Counted from the first letter of the stretch, positions 44,869-53,413 are shown. The stretch is 64,000 nucleotides of DNA from Bacteroidales bacterium (GCA_017962235.1 JAGCVS010000005.1:62001-126000); one strand, 5' to 3'. The notes: generated by a model not told the origin, from the letters alone. Numbers and translations: made by a program.

Positions 44869-44924
44869 AGTTCAGGCTTTACACATTAAATGCATAAACA
44901 CCTCAAATATAACAACAAAAGATG

Positions 44925-44945
44925 AATAGGCGCCCGTATGGACAC
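44925..44945 (+). repeat. Direct repeat, copy 1
   Basis: Reads AATAGGCGCCCGTATG then GACAC. It matches copy 2 at 45023-45043 in 20 of 21 bases. The copies flank an 77-bp spacer with two GC-rich hairpins. Confidence 0.8.
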
Positions 44946-44975
44946 GAAAAAAAATGGGAACAGAAACGTGATAAT

Positions 44976-45018
44976 CGGCGCCTTGCGCCGCAGGGGTCTT
45001 AGGGGGCAGAGCCCCCTA
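44976..45018. repeat. Two GC-rich hairpins between the direct repeats
   Basis: CGGCG/CGCCG (44976-44990, 5-nt loop) and TAGGGGGC-AGA-GCCCCCTA (45000-45018, 8-bp perfect stem). Neither has a T-run. The second looks like dispersed hairpin repeats seen in many bacterial genomes, from memory only. Confidence 0.55.
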
Positions 45019-45022
45019 GTAA

Positions 45023-45043
45023 AATAGGCGCCCGTATGGGCAC
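45023..45043 (+). repeat. Direct repeat, copy 2
   Basis: Reads AATAGGCGCCCGTATG then GGCAC; one base differs from copy 1 (44925-44945). Its end runs into the left arm of the palindrome at 45037-45087. Confidence 0.8.
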
Positions 45044-45087
45044 AAGAAAAGAGACAGCTGATTCAGCTGTCTCTTTTCTTGTGCCCA
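45037..45087. terminator. 25-bp-arm perfect palindrome; probable terminator of tRNA-Leu, bidirectional
   Basis: Left arm 45037-45061 and right arm 45063-45087 are exact reverse complements around a single central T (45062). The core AAAAGAGACAGCTGA..TCAGCTGTCTCTTTT looks like a terminator on both strands. The right arm's outer GCCCA is also the 3' acceptor end of tRNA-Leu on the minus strand, so the hairpin and tRNA acceptor stem compete for the same bases. Confidence 0.75.
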
Positions 45088-45165
45088 GAACAGGGCTCGA
45101 ACCTGCACAATCTTGCGATCACTAGTCCCTGAAACTAGCGCGTCTACCAATTCCGCCATCTGGGC
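45082..45165 (-). tRNA. tRNA-Leu (anticodon CAG)
   Basis: 84-nt class II tRNA. Acceptor GCCCAGA pairs with TCTGGGC. Next come GGCGGAATTGGTAGACGCGC (D arm), anticodon stem CTAGT-TTCAGGG-ACTAG (CAG), a long variable arm GATCGCAAGATT, and T arm CAGG-TTCGAGC-CCTG. Discriminator A is followed by CAAG, so CCA is not encoded. Decodes CUG. Confidence 0.95.
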
Positions 45166-45177
45166 TCGTAGCGGGTG

Positions 45178-45210
45178 CAAAGATATGCAAAAAAATCCTT
45201 TCGAATCAAA
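45178..45210 (-). promoter_or_regulatory. tRNA-Leu promoter
   Basis: Minus strand TTTG at 45207-45210, 21-bp spacer, TATCTTTG at 45178-45185. Exact match to the Bacteroidetes consensus, 12 bp upstream of the tRNA. Confidence 0.8.
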
Positions 45211-45216
45211 AAAATA

Positions 45217-45247
45217 TTTGCTCTCACCAAAAAAAGTTATACATTTG
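45217..45247 (+). promoter_or_regulatory. tRNA-Asn promoter
   Basis: TTTG at 45217-45220, 19-bp spacer, TACATTTG at 45240-45247; exact consensus. The -33 boxes of the two tRNA promoters are only 6 bp apart and face away from each other. Confidence 0.85.
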
Positions 45248-45265
45248 CAGTCCCAAAAGGAAAAT

Positions 45266-45342
45266 TCCTCATTAGCTCAGTTGGTTAGAGCACCTGACTG
45301 TTAATCAGGGGGTCCTAGGTTCAAGTCCTAGATGAGGAGCCA
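45266..45342 (+). tRNA. tRNA-Asn (anticodon GTT)
   Basis: 77 nt including encoded CCA. Acceptor TCCTCAT/ATGAGGA, D arm with AGCTCAGTTGGTTAGAGC, anticodon arm CCTGA-CTGTTAA-TCAGG, T arm with GGTTCAAGTCC. CCA at 45340-45342 is genomic, unlike in the neighbouring tRNA-Leu. Confidence 0.97.
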
Positions 45343-45344
45343 AA

Positions 45345-45382
45345 GCGGACAAATTGTCAAAATCGGCAGTTTGTCCGTTTTT
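45345..45382 (+). terminator. Terminator of tRNA-Asn
   Basis: CGGACAAA (45346-45353) pairs with TTTGTCCG (45370-45377), followed by TTTTT. It isolates the tRNA from the unit that begins at 45395. Confidence 0.85.
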
Positions 45383-45394
45383 GTATAGAAAAAG

Positions 45395-45425
45395 CTTGTT
45401 TGTCATGAAAAACATAGTACCTTTG
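45395..45425 (+). promoter_or_regulatory. Promoter of the structured RNA/small ORF unit
   Basis: CTTG at 45395-45398 (one mismatch to TTTG), 19-bp spacer and TACCTTTG at 45418-45425 (exact -7 match). A transcript starting about 7 bp downstream would begin inside the first strand of the closing helix at 45429. Confidence 0.7.
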
Positions 45426-45428
45426 CAT

Positions 45429-45580
45429 TGTCGTTAGGTTATTTCCACTCCGGTGGATATAGTCTCAGAAACAAAAGGTGTTTCAGCCCACACTGAAATA
45501 CCTTTTTCATTAGAAATATAGCCGCAGGGGTACTTCTTTACACCTCCAAAATCCTTTACGAGACTATAAATCTAACGACA
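45429..45580 (+). ncRNA. Candidate structured RNA (multi-branched leader of a small ORF)
   Basis: Hand folding gives nested perfect helices. P1: 45429-45440 with 45569-45580 (12 bp, one G-U). A side hairpin TCCAC-TCCG-GTGGA (45444-45457) has a UNCG-type tetraloop. P2: TATAGTCTC 45458-45466 with GAGACTATA 45560-45568 (9 bp). P3: 45473-45486 with 45493-45506 (14 bp, one G-U, loop CCCACA). P4: weaker, 45527-45531 with 45542-45546. P1 closes on the A of the start codon of the following ORF. No Rfam family recognised. It could be a cis-acting leader, an independent RNA, or part of a mobile unit. Confidence 0.65.
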
Positions 45581-45726
45581 TGAACAGAAAGGTTTTTTGC
45601 ATTCGTGTGAGCCTGTGCCAAGGGTATAAGGCTCCTAAACTTGTCAAGGTGAAGGCGTATAGGCGCGTTTGCAATGGCAAGGTCGTGAAAGTCCGTTCTC
45701 ACTATCGTTTCGTTGTGGGACGATAG
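45580..45726 (+). CDS. 48-aa basic peptide, downstream of structured RNA
   Basis: Too short for usual ORF calling. Starts MNRKVFCIRVSLCQGYKAP and continues through KVKAYRRVCNGK to end VRSHYRFVVGR. It is rich in Lys/Arg (16 of 48) with three Cys and no signal peptide or TM, suggesting nucleic acid binding. The pattern K-A-Y-x-R...N-G-K...V-R-x-H-Y-R resembles short basic motifs seen at the ends of some phage and mobile-element proteins. The last codons lie in a hairpin (CTATCGT/ACGATAG, 45702-45708 with 45720-45726). It has its own promoter and terminator, so the ORF is likely real. Confidence 0.6.
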   Translation: MNRKVFCIRVSLCQGYKAPKLVKVKAYRRVCNGKVVKVRSHYRFVVGR

Positions 45727-45776
45727 ATAGTTTGGACAGACTGCGCCGATAAGGTGCTGCTACTCGACCTGCGGCT

Positions 45777-45804
45777 AAGGGGGGCTTCGGCCCTCCTTTT
45801 CTTT
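45777..45804 (+). terminator. UUCG-loop intrinsic terminator
   Basis: AAGGGGGGC-TTCG-GCCCTCCTT (9-bp stem, one G-U) followed by TTTTCTTT. It closes the unit that begins at 45395. A further hairpin precedes it (GCCG..AGGT with ACCT..CGGC, 45745-45775). Confidence 0.9.
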
Positions 45805-45850
45805 ACACTGATCTACCATCATTAACGCTGGGGAACCTCAACGTGCTTCC

Positions 45851-45882
45851 TTTTGGTATACAAAAGAAAAAGAGTAACTTTG
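45851..45882 (+). promoter_or_regulatory. Promoter of the DUF4279 gene
   Basis: TTTTG at 45851-45855, 19-bp spacer, TAACTTTG at 45875-45882; exact consensus, 24 bp before the ATG. Confidence 0.85.
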
Positions 45883-45906
45883 TAATAGAGAACCATTTAT
45901 TAAAGC

Positions 45907-46404
45907 ATGACTGAGACAACAGTATACATAGCCTTCCAAAGCAAGAGGCATATGGACGTCAAAGCCTTATCAGACTTGACAGGTGTTGAGCCGACGACCG
46001 TATGGAAGAAAGGCGACCCTATCGTTTATAATGGTCACCCTACATTAATTGTCAATGATAAGGGCGAACAGGCACCAAAGACCTATTCCTTCAGTTCATT
46101 CGAATTTGCGCTTCCTATTTACAGAGGCTTAAATGTAGACCGTCTGTTTAACAAATTGATGCGGGTCATACAGCATCCTAAGGAAGTTGGTGAGTATTGC
46201 CGGAATCACGGAATCAGGGTTCATTTGATGGTTGTGGTCTATGGCATTACCGATACTTACTCAATCCCGTCTATGTTTTACACCAATAAGTTTGTCGATT
46301 TCTTATCATTGCTGGGCGCGACTATAGACCACGATTTATATTCCGAGCCTTGGCAAATGGGCGAAGACTACGATAAGGAATGGGGGATTAAGATTTTAAA
46401 GTAA
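45907..46404 (+). CDS. DUF4279-like protein
   Basis: 165 aa, no signal or TM, cytoplasmic. It resembles the DUF4279 family: VYIAFQSKRHMDVKALSDLTGVEPTTVWKKGDP at the N-terminus, then KTYSFSSFEFALP and a C-terminal VHLMVVVYGITDTYSIPSMFY before a last helix. Family members often sit in accessory regions or near contact-dependent toxin immunity genes; the role is unknown. The DNA is clearly lower in GC than the core genome around it. Its stop overlaps the next start by 1 bp (TAATG). Confidence 0.7.
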   Translation: MTETTVYIAFQSKRHMDVKALSDLTGVEPTTVWKKGDPIVYNGHPTLIVNDKGEQAPKTYSFSSFEFALPIYRGLNVDRLFNKLMRVIQHPKEVGEYCRNHGIRVHLMVVVYGITDTYSIPSMFYTNKFVDFLSLLGATIDHDLYSEPWQMGEDYDKEWGIKILK

Positions 46405-47027
46405 TGGATAGAAAGGCCTCACAGGAAATGCCTCTGGTACAGCCAGGTCCGGGCAGCGCCATCACTTTGGGCGCGGACGGTAAGTATCATTGGTACTATG
46501 AACTAAATATGTTCAAGAGTACGGCTATCCTGGGTACAATCATAAAGATATTCGGCGGTATTATCTTTTTCATGTGGCTTCTGGACCTCATATTCAGCGG
46601 TTTTGAGGACATCTGGGGCGTCACCAAGATAATGCTTCTCATATTCGGCGGCTTTGTTGTGCTGTCGTTACTGGGTTATGCGGTTGTCGCAATCACGTAC
46701 GGCGGCAAATACTGCGTGCTTTTTGAAATGGACGAAAAAGGCGTAAGCCACGCCCAGCTGCCCAAACAGTTCAAGAAAGCCCAGGTGATGGGCTTTATCT
46801 CTGCGCTCGCTGCCGGCAGACCTTCCGCTGCCGGTCCCGGCCTGCTGGCTGCCTCCCGCAATGCCTTGTACACATCGTTCGATGGCGTGCGGTCAATCAA
46901 GCCTTTCCCCCGTCAGCACTTTATCAAAGTCAACGCACCGCTTAGCAAGAATCAGGTTTACGCAGAGGGTGAGGATTTCCAGTTCGTCCTGGATTTCATC
47001 CGGGCACATTGTCCCAAAGCCCGTTAA
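46404..47027 (+). CDS. Two-TM membrane protein of unknown function
   Basis: 207 aa. Two adjacent TM helices (about 43-66 and 75-98; ILGTIIKIFGGIIFFMWLL and KIMLLIFGGFVVLSLLGYAVVA) are followed by a cytoplasmic domain with YCVLFEMDEKGVSHAQLPKQ and a basic C-terminus (FKVNAPLS-like strand, then FVLDFIRAH). The membrane-hairpin plus PH-like layout is seen in many uncharacterised small proteins. Coupled to the DUF4279 gene and followed by a strong terminator. Confidence 0.75.
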   Translation: MDRKASQEMPLVQPGPGSAITLGADGKYHWYYELNMFKSTAILGTIIKIFGGIIFFMWLLDLIFSGFEDIWGVTKIMLLIFGGFVVLSLLGYAVVAITYGGKYCVLFEMDEKGVSHAQLPKQFKKAQVMGFISALAAGRPSAAGPGLLAASRNALYTSFDGVRSIKPFPRQHFIKVNAPLSKNQVYAEGEDFQFVLDFIRAHCPKAR

Positions 47028-47034
47028 CCAGACA

Positions 47035-47073
47035 CAAGAAACGCCCGACTTATACAAAGCAGGGCGTTTCTTG
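47035..47073. terminator. Bidirectional terminator
   Basis: CAAGAAACGCCC (47035-47046) pairs perfectly with GGGCGTTTCTTG (47062-47073), 12 bp. It lies between convergent genes ending at 47027 and 47088. Confidence 0.85.
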
Positions 47074-47087
47074 CATAATACGGGTTC

Positions 47088-47441
47088 CTATTTTCCCATC
47101 CCTTCATCCAGGGCGGCGGTGATGCCTTTGCGCATCTTGCCAAAGACATTGGAGAAGTTGAGCACGGTGCCGTCTTTGAGGGTAATCCGATAGCCGGCGA
47201 GGCCGGTCTTGTTATAGCTGTCGATTTCTGCGTAAGTGAAGCAGCGGGGCTTGTAGAACCCTGCTCCGATGGCATCAACCATGCCGGCATTGTAGTTGGG
47301 CATGACGTAAACTTTCTCGTTTGTACAAATCAGCTTGCCATTGAAGCTGACCAGACGGCTCACATTCACGGCCGGTGAAAAGTCGCCGATGATGGTCCCT
47401 TCTACCTGGGAAGGATTGAAATCCTGATCTAATAATTCCAT
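47088..47441 (-). CDS. Small cytoplasmic protein of unknown function (PH-like)
   Basis: 117 aa with no signal or TM. It has a strand-rich pattern with KLICTNEKVYVMPNYNAG, AEIDSYNKTGLAGYRITLKDGTVLNFSNV and a C-terminal amphipathic helix, resembling bacterial PH-like domains by pattern only. It follows the DUF2207 gene by 31 bp on the same strand, so the two may be co-transcribed. Confidence 0.7.
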   Translation of the reverse strand: MELLDQDFNPSQVEGTIIGDFSPAVNVSRLVSFNGKLICTNEKVYVMPNYNAGMVDAIGAGFYKPRCFTYAEIDSYNKTGLAGYRITLKDGTVLNFSNVFGKMRKGITAALDEGMGK

Positions 47442-47472
47442 AATATCGATGTTTATTGATTAATAGTCGTTT

Positions 47473-49200
47473 TTAGCGCGCACCGCCGCCATGACCGCCA
47501 CCAAAGCCGCCTCCACCGCCGCCGAAGGAGATGGAACCGCCGCCTCCCGATGAACGACGTGCCTGAGCCGCCGCTGCCTGCCTCTGGGCATCCCTGTCAA
47601 TAGCAGAAGCCATCATGGCTCTGGAGGAATCATTGAGGCTGCTGAGAACCAGATATGTGGTGGCAACATCGGTCATGTTGGAGTTGCGGGTGTACTCTTC
47701 CATAGTCTGGGGGAACAGCTTTTCAAAGTTCTTGGCTACTTTATCTGCGATGCCCATCGCCGCCGCCATCACCATATACTGCTTCCACAGCCCCACCTCG
47801 GGTGCCTCACGCTGATCCATCAGCGTAAAGTCAGAAAGGTAGTTCTTGAATTCCACGGCGTGGCAGCGCTCCTCCTGCGAAAGTGGCTTCCATACTGCCT
47901 CTCCGCTGCTGATGGCCCGGTTGGGCCAGGTGACCACGGTGGAATCGTGCCTGTAAGACCAGGACTTGAATTCGTTCTTCTCCAGAAGCAGGTTTTCACC
48001 GGCGGCATCAAGAGCTGCCCGGTATACAACCCCTTCCATATAATCGTTGAACTGCAGATCCTCTTTACCCTTCACAAACCGCAGGTTTACCCTTTCAAAC
48101 TTGTCGGCGTCCCGTTCTACTGCGAGCAGCCCATCCTGAATCCACTTCAGAAAATACGCGCTCACCAGATTGGGGAACCGCTTGCTGAAATTTGTAATGA
48201 GTTTGTCACTTGTGCAAAGCAGGCTGAACAGTGCCGTGGGATTGCCTTCCAGAGGGACATCCCGCCACCAGTCGCTTATCTTGCTCTTGCCGAATATCTT
48301 TTTATCGTAATGCCGGCCGGACACTTTCCAGTACAGCATGCAGAGCAGTCTGTAAATAATGAACAGGATGAAAAGGGCAGGAATCAGCAGGATGATGATA
48401 AGCAGTATCCTGCCCGCCTTCTCCTGGTCAAATCCGTCATCGCCGCTGTCGTAATCGCTCCCCTCCAGAGCCTCTTTCTTCAGTTCTTCAAAGGTGCCGT
48501 CGGCAGTGACTTTGGGTTCGAACATCCCCTTGTTGAACTGCATCATGGCAGAGAAGAAGCTCTTGTAGCGGAGCGGCTCTGTGGATTCAAAAGTAATTAC
48601 GCCGTCTTCTATCCCGGAATCGCCAACCATGCCGAAGCCCCAGAAGCGGACATTGCTGTCTTCTTCACTATTCCAGTACCAGGCATCGCTCCCCGACTTG
48701 TTTACGAACGTTACGGAAGCGTGCTTTGGACATACGTACCACTCATCGTTAAGGAAGTGCCAGTGGAAGCCGTCGCAATCGCCATAATCCTGAACCAGGC
48801 CTTCTATTATGTACAGGATGCCGAATTTATGGTCGCCGTATGAGCCCAGGCCCCAGCACAGCTCTATATCATCCCCCTTCTTGTGGACAATGCCACAGCG
48901 CTGGGTCTTCTCTGCCATGGAGCGCTTGGAATTCCACTGATCGCCGTCGCTTTCAAACTCCACTCCGTTCTCAATTACGGTAAAATGTGTGATTCTGCTC
49001 TTACCGGGGTTGTCAATGGGAATGTACCATTCTGTCCCCTCCGTGGCGGTGAGATCCCAAATCTGACTCACAAGGGCATTGCCGTCGTGGAACAGCTGAA
49101 CTTTGGTTATAATATCCCTGATTTCCTGCGCAGAGGCCAAATGACACAAGGCTGAGGCCATAAGCCCCAGAAAAAGCATTACAAGTCTGGATTGCCGCAT
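47473..49200 (-). CDS. DUF2207-like membrane protein with glycine-rich tail
   Basis: 575 aa from ATG 49200 (MRQSRLVMLFLGLMASALCHLASAQ, signal peptide); upstream codons are rejected because a promoter lies there. The extracytoplasmic DUF2207 domain begins EIRDIITKVQLFHDGNALVSQIWDLTATEGTEWYIP. One TM (about 262-285, LLIIILLIPALFILFIIYRLL) leads to a cytoplasmic part that ends in a run of Gly and Ser (SFGGGGGGFGGGHGGG), typical of the family. Function unknown; the family is widespread in bacteria. Confidence 0.85.
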   Translation of the reverse strand: MRQSRLVMLFLGLMASALCHLASAQEIRDIITKVQLFHDGNALVSQIWDLTATEGTEWYIPIDNPGKSRITHFTVIENGVEFESDGDQWNSKRSMAEKTQRCGIVHKKGDDIELCWGLGSYGDHKFGILYIIEGLVQDYGDCDGFHWHFLNDEWYVCPKHASVTFVNKSGSDAWYWNSEEDSNVRFWGFGMVGDSGIEDGVITFESTEPLRYKSFFSAMMQFNKGMFEPKVTADGTFEELKKEALEGSDYDSGDDGFDQEKAGRILLIIILLIPALFILFIIYRLLCMLYWKVSGRHYDKKIFGKSKISDWWRDVPLEGNPTALFSLLCTSDKLITNFSKRFPNLVSAYFLKWIQDGLLAVERDADKFERVNLRFVKGKEDLQFNDYMEGVVYRAALDAAGENLLLEKNEFKSWSYRHDSTVVTWPNRAISSGEAVWKPLSQEERCHAVEFKNYLSDFTLMDQREAPEVGLWKQYMVMAAAMGIADKVAKNFEKLFPQTMEEYTRNSNMTDVATTYLVLSSLNDSSRAMMASAIDRDAQRQAAAAQARRSSGGGGSISFGGGGGGFGGGHGGGAR

Positions 49201-49224
49201 GGTTGTTGGTCTACATGTTCTCTT

Positions 49225-49256
49225 CAAAATTAACGACAATCCGGCTAATAATCAAA
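49225..49256 (-). promoter_or_regulatory. Promoter of the DUF2207 gene
   Basis: Minus strand TTTG (49253-49256), 20-bp spacer, TAATTTTG (49225-49232). Exact consensus, 24 bp before the ATG at 49200. Confidence 0.75.
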
Positions 49257-49266
49257 CTAAAAAGCG

Positions 49267-49274
49267 TATTTTTG
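49267..49274 (+). promoter_or_regulatory. -7 element of dnaG
   Basis: TATTTTTG matches TAnnTTTG, 27 bp before the dnaG ATG, divergent from the DUF2207 promoter. No clear -33. Confidence 0.5.
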
Positions 49275-49301
49275 TAGGTTGTCGTAAAAGGCGCCTTAAA
49301 G

Positions 49302-51350
49302 ATGATAGACCACATCACAAAAGAGAGGATAATGGATGCCGCCCGCATAGAGGAGGTCATCGGCGAATTTGTGTCGCTGAGGCGCTCCGGTGCGAACTAT
49401 ATCGGCCTGTGTCCGTTCCATCAGGACAACCATCCCTCCCTCAGCGTGTCGGCCACAAAGCAGATCTTCAAGTGCTTCTCCTGCGGTCATTCGGGCAACG
49501 TGGTGTCGTTCCTGATGGACCACGAGCATATCAGTTATCCCGAGGCGCTCAAGTATCTGGCAAAGAAATACGGCATCGAGATTGTGGAGAAGGAGGAGAC
49601 GCCGGAAGAGGCGGCCCTGCGCATGCGCAGCGACAGCCTGCTGATTGTTACCGAGGCGGCTCAGAAGTTCTATCAGGAGGTGCTGTGGGACCCGGAGCGC
49701 AGTCACATGATTGGCCTGGGCTATTTCCGCCAGAGAGGCTTTACAGACGAAACCATCCGCAAATTCGGCCTGGGCTATGCCCCCGCCGGCTTTGACAACT
49801 TCACCAAATTCGCTCTGGACAACGGCTATAAAGAGGAGTATCTGCTGGAGACCGGCCTCTGCATCAAGCATGAGGACGGCCGCCTGTCAGACCGCTTCTA
49901 CGACCGCGTGATGTTCCCCATCTACTCGCTGGGCGGCAAGGTCATCGCCTTCGGCGGGCGAATAATGTCGTCTGAGAAAAAGGCGGCCAAATATGTCAAT
50001 TCGCCCGAGTCGCAGATATACAGCAAGAGCCGCTCCACCCTGTACGGCCTTTTCCAGGCAAAAAACGCCATCGCCCGGCAAGACAAGTGCATAATGGTGG
50101 AGGGTTATGCCGATGTGATATCGATGCACCAGCGCGGCATTGAGAATGTGGTGGCCAGCAGCGGCACCGCCCTCACCGAGGGGCACATCAACCTGGTGAA
50201 GCGCTTCACCAAACGCATCACCTTCATTTACGACAGCGACCCCGCCGGCATCAAAGCCTCCATGCGAGGCATCGACATGGTGCTGGAAGCGGGCATGGAG
50301 GTCAAGATTGTGCTGCTGCCCCAGGGCGAGGATCCCGACTCCTTTGCACAGGCCAACGAGAAGGCCGACATTGAGGAGTACATCGCAGCCCACGAGCAGG
50401 ATTTCATATCGTTCAAGATTGACATCCTCTCAAAGGATATCGCCCCCAACGACATCTACGGCCGCACCCAGATGATAAACGACATTGTTCAGACGGTGTC
50501 TGTGATTCCGGATGACATAACCCGCAACGTCTATATCGAGACGGTGGCGGGGACGTTCAACCTGCAGCAGGATTCCCTCTTCTCCCGCATCCGCCGCCTG
50601 CGCCAGAAGCGGCGCGAGCAGATGGCCGCCCGCAGCAATTACAACCGCGCCCGAGACGGTTATGCCCCCTCTGAGGCGCCCGCGGATGCCGCATATACGC
50701 CCGACGGCGGCGAATCATATCCCTCCGAACAGTACGAGCCGGTAGCGGCAAAGGCGGAGTCAAGGACCGTCACCAACGATTATCTGGCGGTGTGCGAGCG
50801 CGAACTGGTGGAGCTGCTGGTAAAGTGGGGCGAATATACCATCCACTGGGAGAGCAACATGAACTACGGCGGCGAGAAGATACCTGAGGTTACGGTAGCT
50901 CAGTATATCCGCAGCCAGATGGAAGAGGACGGCCTGGCGCTTCAGAATCCGCTGTACAAGAAGGTTTACGACGAATACTTTGCCCTGGAAAAAGTCCCCA
51001 GCGACAACTGCGAAGAGGTTCAGGGGCATGTGATAAAGTATTTCACCTTCCACGACGACAAGGATGTGCTGCAACTTATAACGGAGATGCTCTCCGAGAG
51101 CCATCCCATCACCATAAAGAACTTCAACGACTCCATCACCAGCGAAGAGCACCGGCTTTACAAGGATGTGCCGCGGGTGATGCTGCAATACAAATCGCGC
51201 ATAGTGGCGCTGCAGCAGACAAAGCTGCAGAAGGAGATAGTGAAGGCGGGCAAGGAGGGCGACGACGCCCGTCAGAAAGAGCTCACCAGAACCTTCTCGC
51301 GCCTTGTGCAGGTCCGCGCCCTGCTTGAAAAAGAACTCAAAAAGTATTAA
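49302..51350 (+). CDS. dnaG: DNA primase
   Basis: 682-aa primase that makes RNA primers at the replication fork. CHC2 zinc finger at about residues 37-65 ([31 protein letters not shown]), RNA polymerase domain with the TOPRIM core ([15 protein letters not shown], then FIYDSDPAG) and a C-terminal helicase-binding region (residues about 480-682). Ala/Pro-rich linker near 460 joins the domains. Followed 5 bp later by metG. Confidence 0.97.
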   Translation: MIDHITKERIMDAARIEEVIGEFVSLRRSGANYIGLCPFHQDNHPSLSVSATKQIFKCFSCGHSGNVVSFLMDHEHISYPEALKYLAKKYGIEIVEKEETPEEAALRMRSDSLLIVTEAAQKFYQEVLWDPERSHMIGLGYFRQRGFTDETIRKFGLGYAPAGFDNFTKFALDNGYKEEYLLETGLCIKHEDGRLSDRFYDRVMFPIYSLGGKVIAFGGRIMSSEKKAAKYVNSPESQIYSKSRSTLYGLFQAKNAIARQDKCIMVEGYADVISMHQRGIENVVASSGTALTEGHINLVKRFTKRITFIYDSDPAGIKASMRGIDMVLEAGMEVKIVLLPQGEDPDSFAQANEKADIEEYIAAHEQDFISFKIDILSKDIAPNDIYGRTQMINDIVQTVSVIPDDITRNVYIETVAGTFNLQQDSLFSRIRRLRQKRREQMAARSNYNRARDGYAPSEAPADAAYTPDGGESYPSEQYEPVAAKAESRTVTNDYLAVCERELVELLVKWGEYTIHWESNMNYGGEKIPEVTVAQYIRSQMEEDGLALQNPLYKKVYDEYFALEKVPSDNCEEVQGHVIKYFTFHDDKDVLQLITEMLSESHPITIKNFNDSITSEEHRLYKDVPRVMLQYKSRIVALQQTKLQKEIVKAGKEGDDARQKELTRTFSRLVQVRALLEKELKKY

Positions 51351-51355
51351 ACGAT

Positions 51356-53413
51356 ATGGCAGACAACTACAAACGCACTCTTGTAACATGTGCCCTTCCC
51401 TATGCGAACGGCCCCGTACACATCGGACATCTCGCCGGCGTCTATGTCCCGGCTGACATCTACGTGAGATATCTGCGCATGCGCGGCCGCGAGGTCCTGT
51501 TTGTGTGCGGCAGCGACGAGCACGGCGTGCCCATCACCATCAAGGCGCTCCAGCAGGGATGCACCCCGCAGGATATCGTGGACAAATACCACGGCATTAT
51601 AAAGAAGGCTTTCGCAGACTTCGGAATCAACTTTGACATCTACTCCCGCACCACCAGCAAGGTACACGAGCAAACCGCATCCGAGTTCTTCCGCAAGCTT
51701 TACGACGAGGGCAAGTTCATAGAGAAAGAGAGCGAGCAGTATTACGACGAGCAGGCGCACCAGTTCCTGGCAGACCGCTACATCATGGGTACCTGCCCCA
51801 AGTGCGGCAACGAGCGCGCATACGGCGACCAGTGCGAGAAATGCGGCTCTACCCTGAGCCCGGACGAGCTGATTAATCCCCACTCCACCATAAGCGGCGC
51901 CCCGCTGGTAAAGAAGACCACCAAGCACTGGTACCTCCCGCTGGACAAGTACGAGCCCTGGCTCAAGGAGTGGATACTTGAGGGTCACAAAGAGTGGAAA
52001 ACCAACGTATACGGCCAGTGCAAGAGCTGGCTGGACGGCGGCCTGCAGCCCCGTGCCGTGAGCCGCGACCTGGACTGGGGTGTTCCCGTGCCGGTAGAAG
52101 GCGCCGAGGGCAAAGTGCTCTACGTGTGGTTCGACGCCCCCATAGGCTACATCTCCAACACCAAGGAGCTGCTGCCCAACGACTGGGAAAAGTGGTGGAA
52201 GAACCCCGAGACCAAGCTGGTGCACTTTATCGGCAAAGACAACATTGTGTTCCACTGCATAGTATTCCCCTCCATGCTCAAGGCATACGGCGGATACATC
52301 CTCCCCGACAATGTCCCTGCGAACGAGTTCCTGAACCTCGAAGGCGACAAGATATCCACCTCCCGCAACTGGGCTGTATGGCTGCATGAATACCTGGAGG
52401 AGTTCCCCGGCCAGCAGGACGTACTGCGCTACGTGCTCACCGCCAACGCCCCCGAAACCAAGGACAACGACTTCACATGGAAGGACTTCCAGGGACGCAA
52501 CAACAGCGAGCTGGTAGCCATTCTGGGTAACTTTGTGAACCGCGCCGTGGTGCTCACCCACAAGTATTTCGACGGCAAGGTGCCGGAGAACCTCAAACCC
52601 GAAGCCATCGACGGCGAGGTAATGAGCCAGATCCCCGCAATCAAGGCGGCTATTGAAGACAACATAGAGCACTATCGCTTCCGTGAGGCGCTCAAGGAGG
52701 CCATGAACCTGGCGCGACTGGGTAACAAATACATCAGCGACACGGAACCCTGGAAGGTTGCCAAGACCGATATGGAGCGCTGTGCCTCCATCCTCTATCA
52801 CTCCATACAGCTTTGCGCCGACATCGCGATAGCGTGCGAGCCGTTCCTCCCCTTCTCAATGGAGCGCCTAGCCACCATGCTCAACCTTGAGAACCGCAGC
52901 TGGGAGAGCTTTGGCAACGTAGAGCTGCTGGAGCCCGGCCACCAGCTGAACCCCGCGGAGCTGCTGTTCGCCAAGATAGAAGACGCCCAGGTGGATGCCC
53001 AGATAAAAAAGCTGGAGGACACCAAGAAGGCCAATGAGGCTTCCGAGGCTGCCGCAGCGCCCGCCGGTGCCCCCGAAGCGGCCAAGGAGCAGTGCACCTT
53101 TGAAGACTTTGAGAAGATGGACATCCGCACCGCCACAGTGCTGGAGGCGGAGCGCGTTCCCAAGACCGACAAGCTGCTGCATCTGAAGATCGACACCGGA
53201 CTGGACCAGCGCGAAATAGTTTCCGGCATCGCCGAATTCTACACTCCGGAAGAGATGGTTGGCAAGCAGATATGCATCCTGGCCAACCTGCAGCCCCGCA
53301 AGATACGCGGCATAGAGTCCAAAGGAATGATTCTGATGGCCCGTCAGAGCGACGGCAAGATGCGCATCATCTCCCCCGAAGAGCCCCTTACCAACGGCGC
53401 CTGCATCGGGTAG
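51356..53413 (+). CDS. metG: Methionyl-tRNA synthetase with C-terminal tRNA-binding domain
   Basis: 685 aa. The catalytic domain has the HIGH motif in [12 protein letters not shown], a zinc knuckle ([18 protein letters not shown]), and KMSKS in the form KISTSRN, as in several Bacteroidetes and archaeal-type enzymes. The anticodon domain follows, then an Ala-rich linker and the OB-fold tRNA-binding domain ([49 protein letters not shown]). The stop codon directly abuts the stop of the convergent TonB-like gene. Confidence 0.97.
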   Translation: MADNYKRTLVTCALPYANGPVHIGHLAGVYVPADIYVRYLRMRGREVLFVCGSDEHGVPITIKALQQGCTPQDIVDKYHGIIKKAFADFGINFDIYSRTTSKVHEQTASEFFRKLYDEGKFIEKESEQYYDEQAHQFLADRYIMGTCPKCGNERAYGDQCEKCGSTLSPDELINPHSTISGAPLVKKTTKHWYLPLDKYEPWLKEWILEGHKEWKTNVYGQCKSWLDGGLQPRAVSRDLDWGVPVPVEGAEGKVLYVWFDAPIGYISNTKELLPNDWEKWWKNPETKLVHFIGKDNIVFHCIVFPSMLKAYGGYILPDNVPANEFLNLEGDKISTSRNWAVWLHEYLEEFPGQQDVLRYVLTANAPETKDNDFTWKDFQGRNNSELVAILGNFVNRAVVLTHKYFDGKVPENLKPEAIDGEVMSQIPAIKAAIEDNIEHYRFREALKEAMNLARLGNKYISDTEPWKVAKTDMERCASILYHSIQLCADIAIACEPFLPFSMERLATMLNLENRSWESFGNVELLEPGHQLNPAELLFAKIEDAQVDAQIKKLEDTKKANEASEAAAAPAGAPEAAKEQCTFEDFEKMDIRTATVLEAERVPKTDKLLHLKIDTGLDQREIVSGIAEFYTPEEMVGKQICILANLQPRKIRGIESKGMILMARQSDGKMRIISPEEPLTNGACIG

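Noticed and set aside
45113-45304. 63-codon open frame across the two tRNA genes
   Set aside because: Runs through both tRNAs and their promoters; no start context and no protein-like composition.
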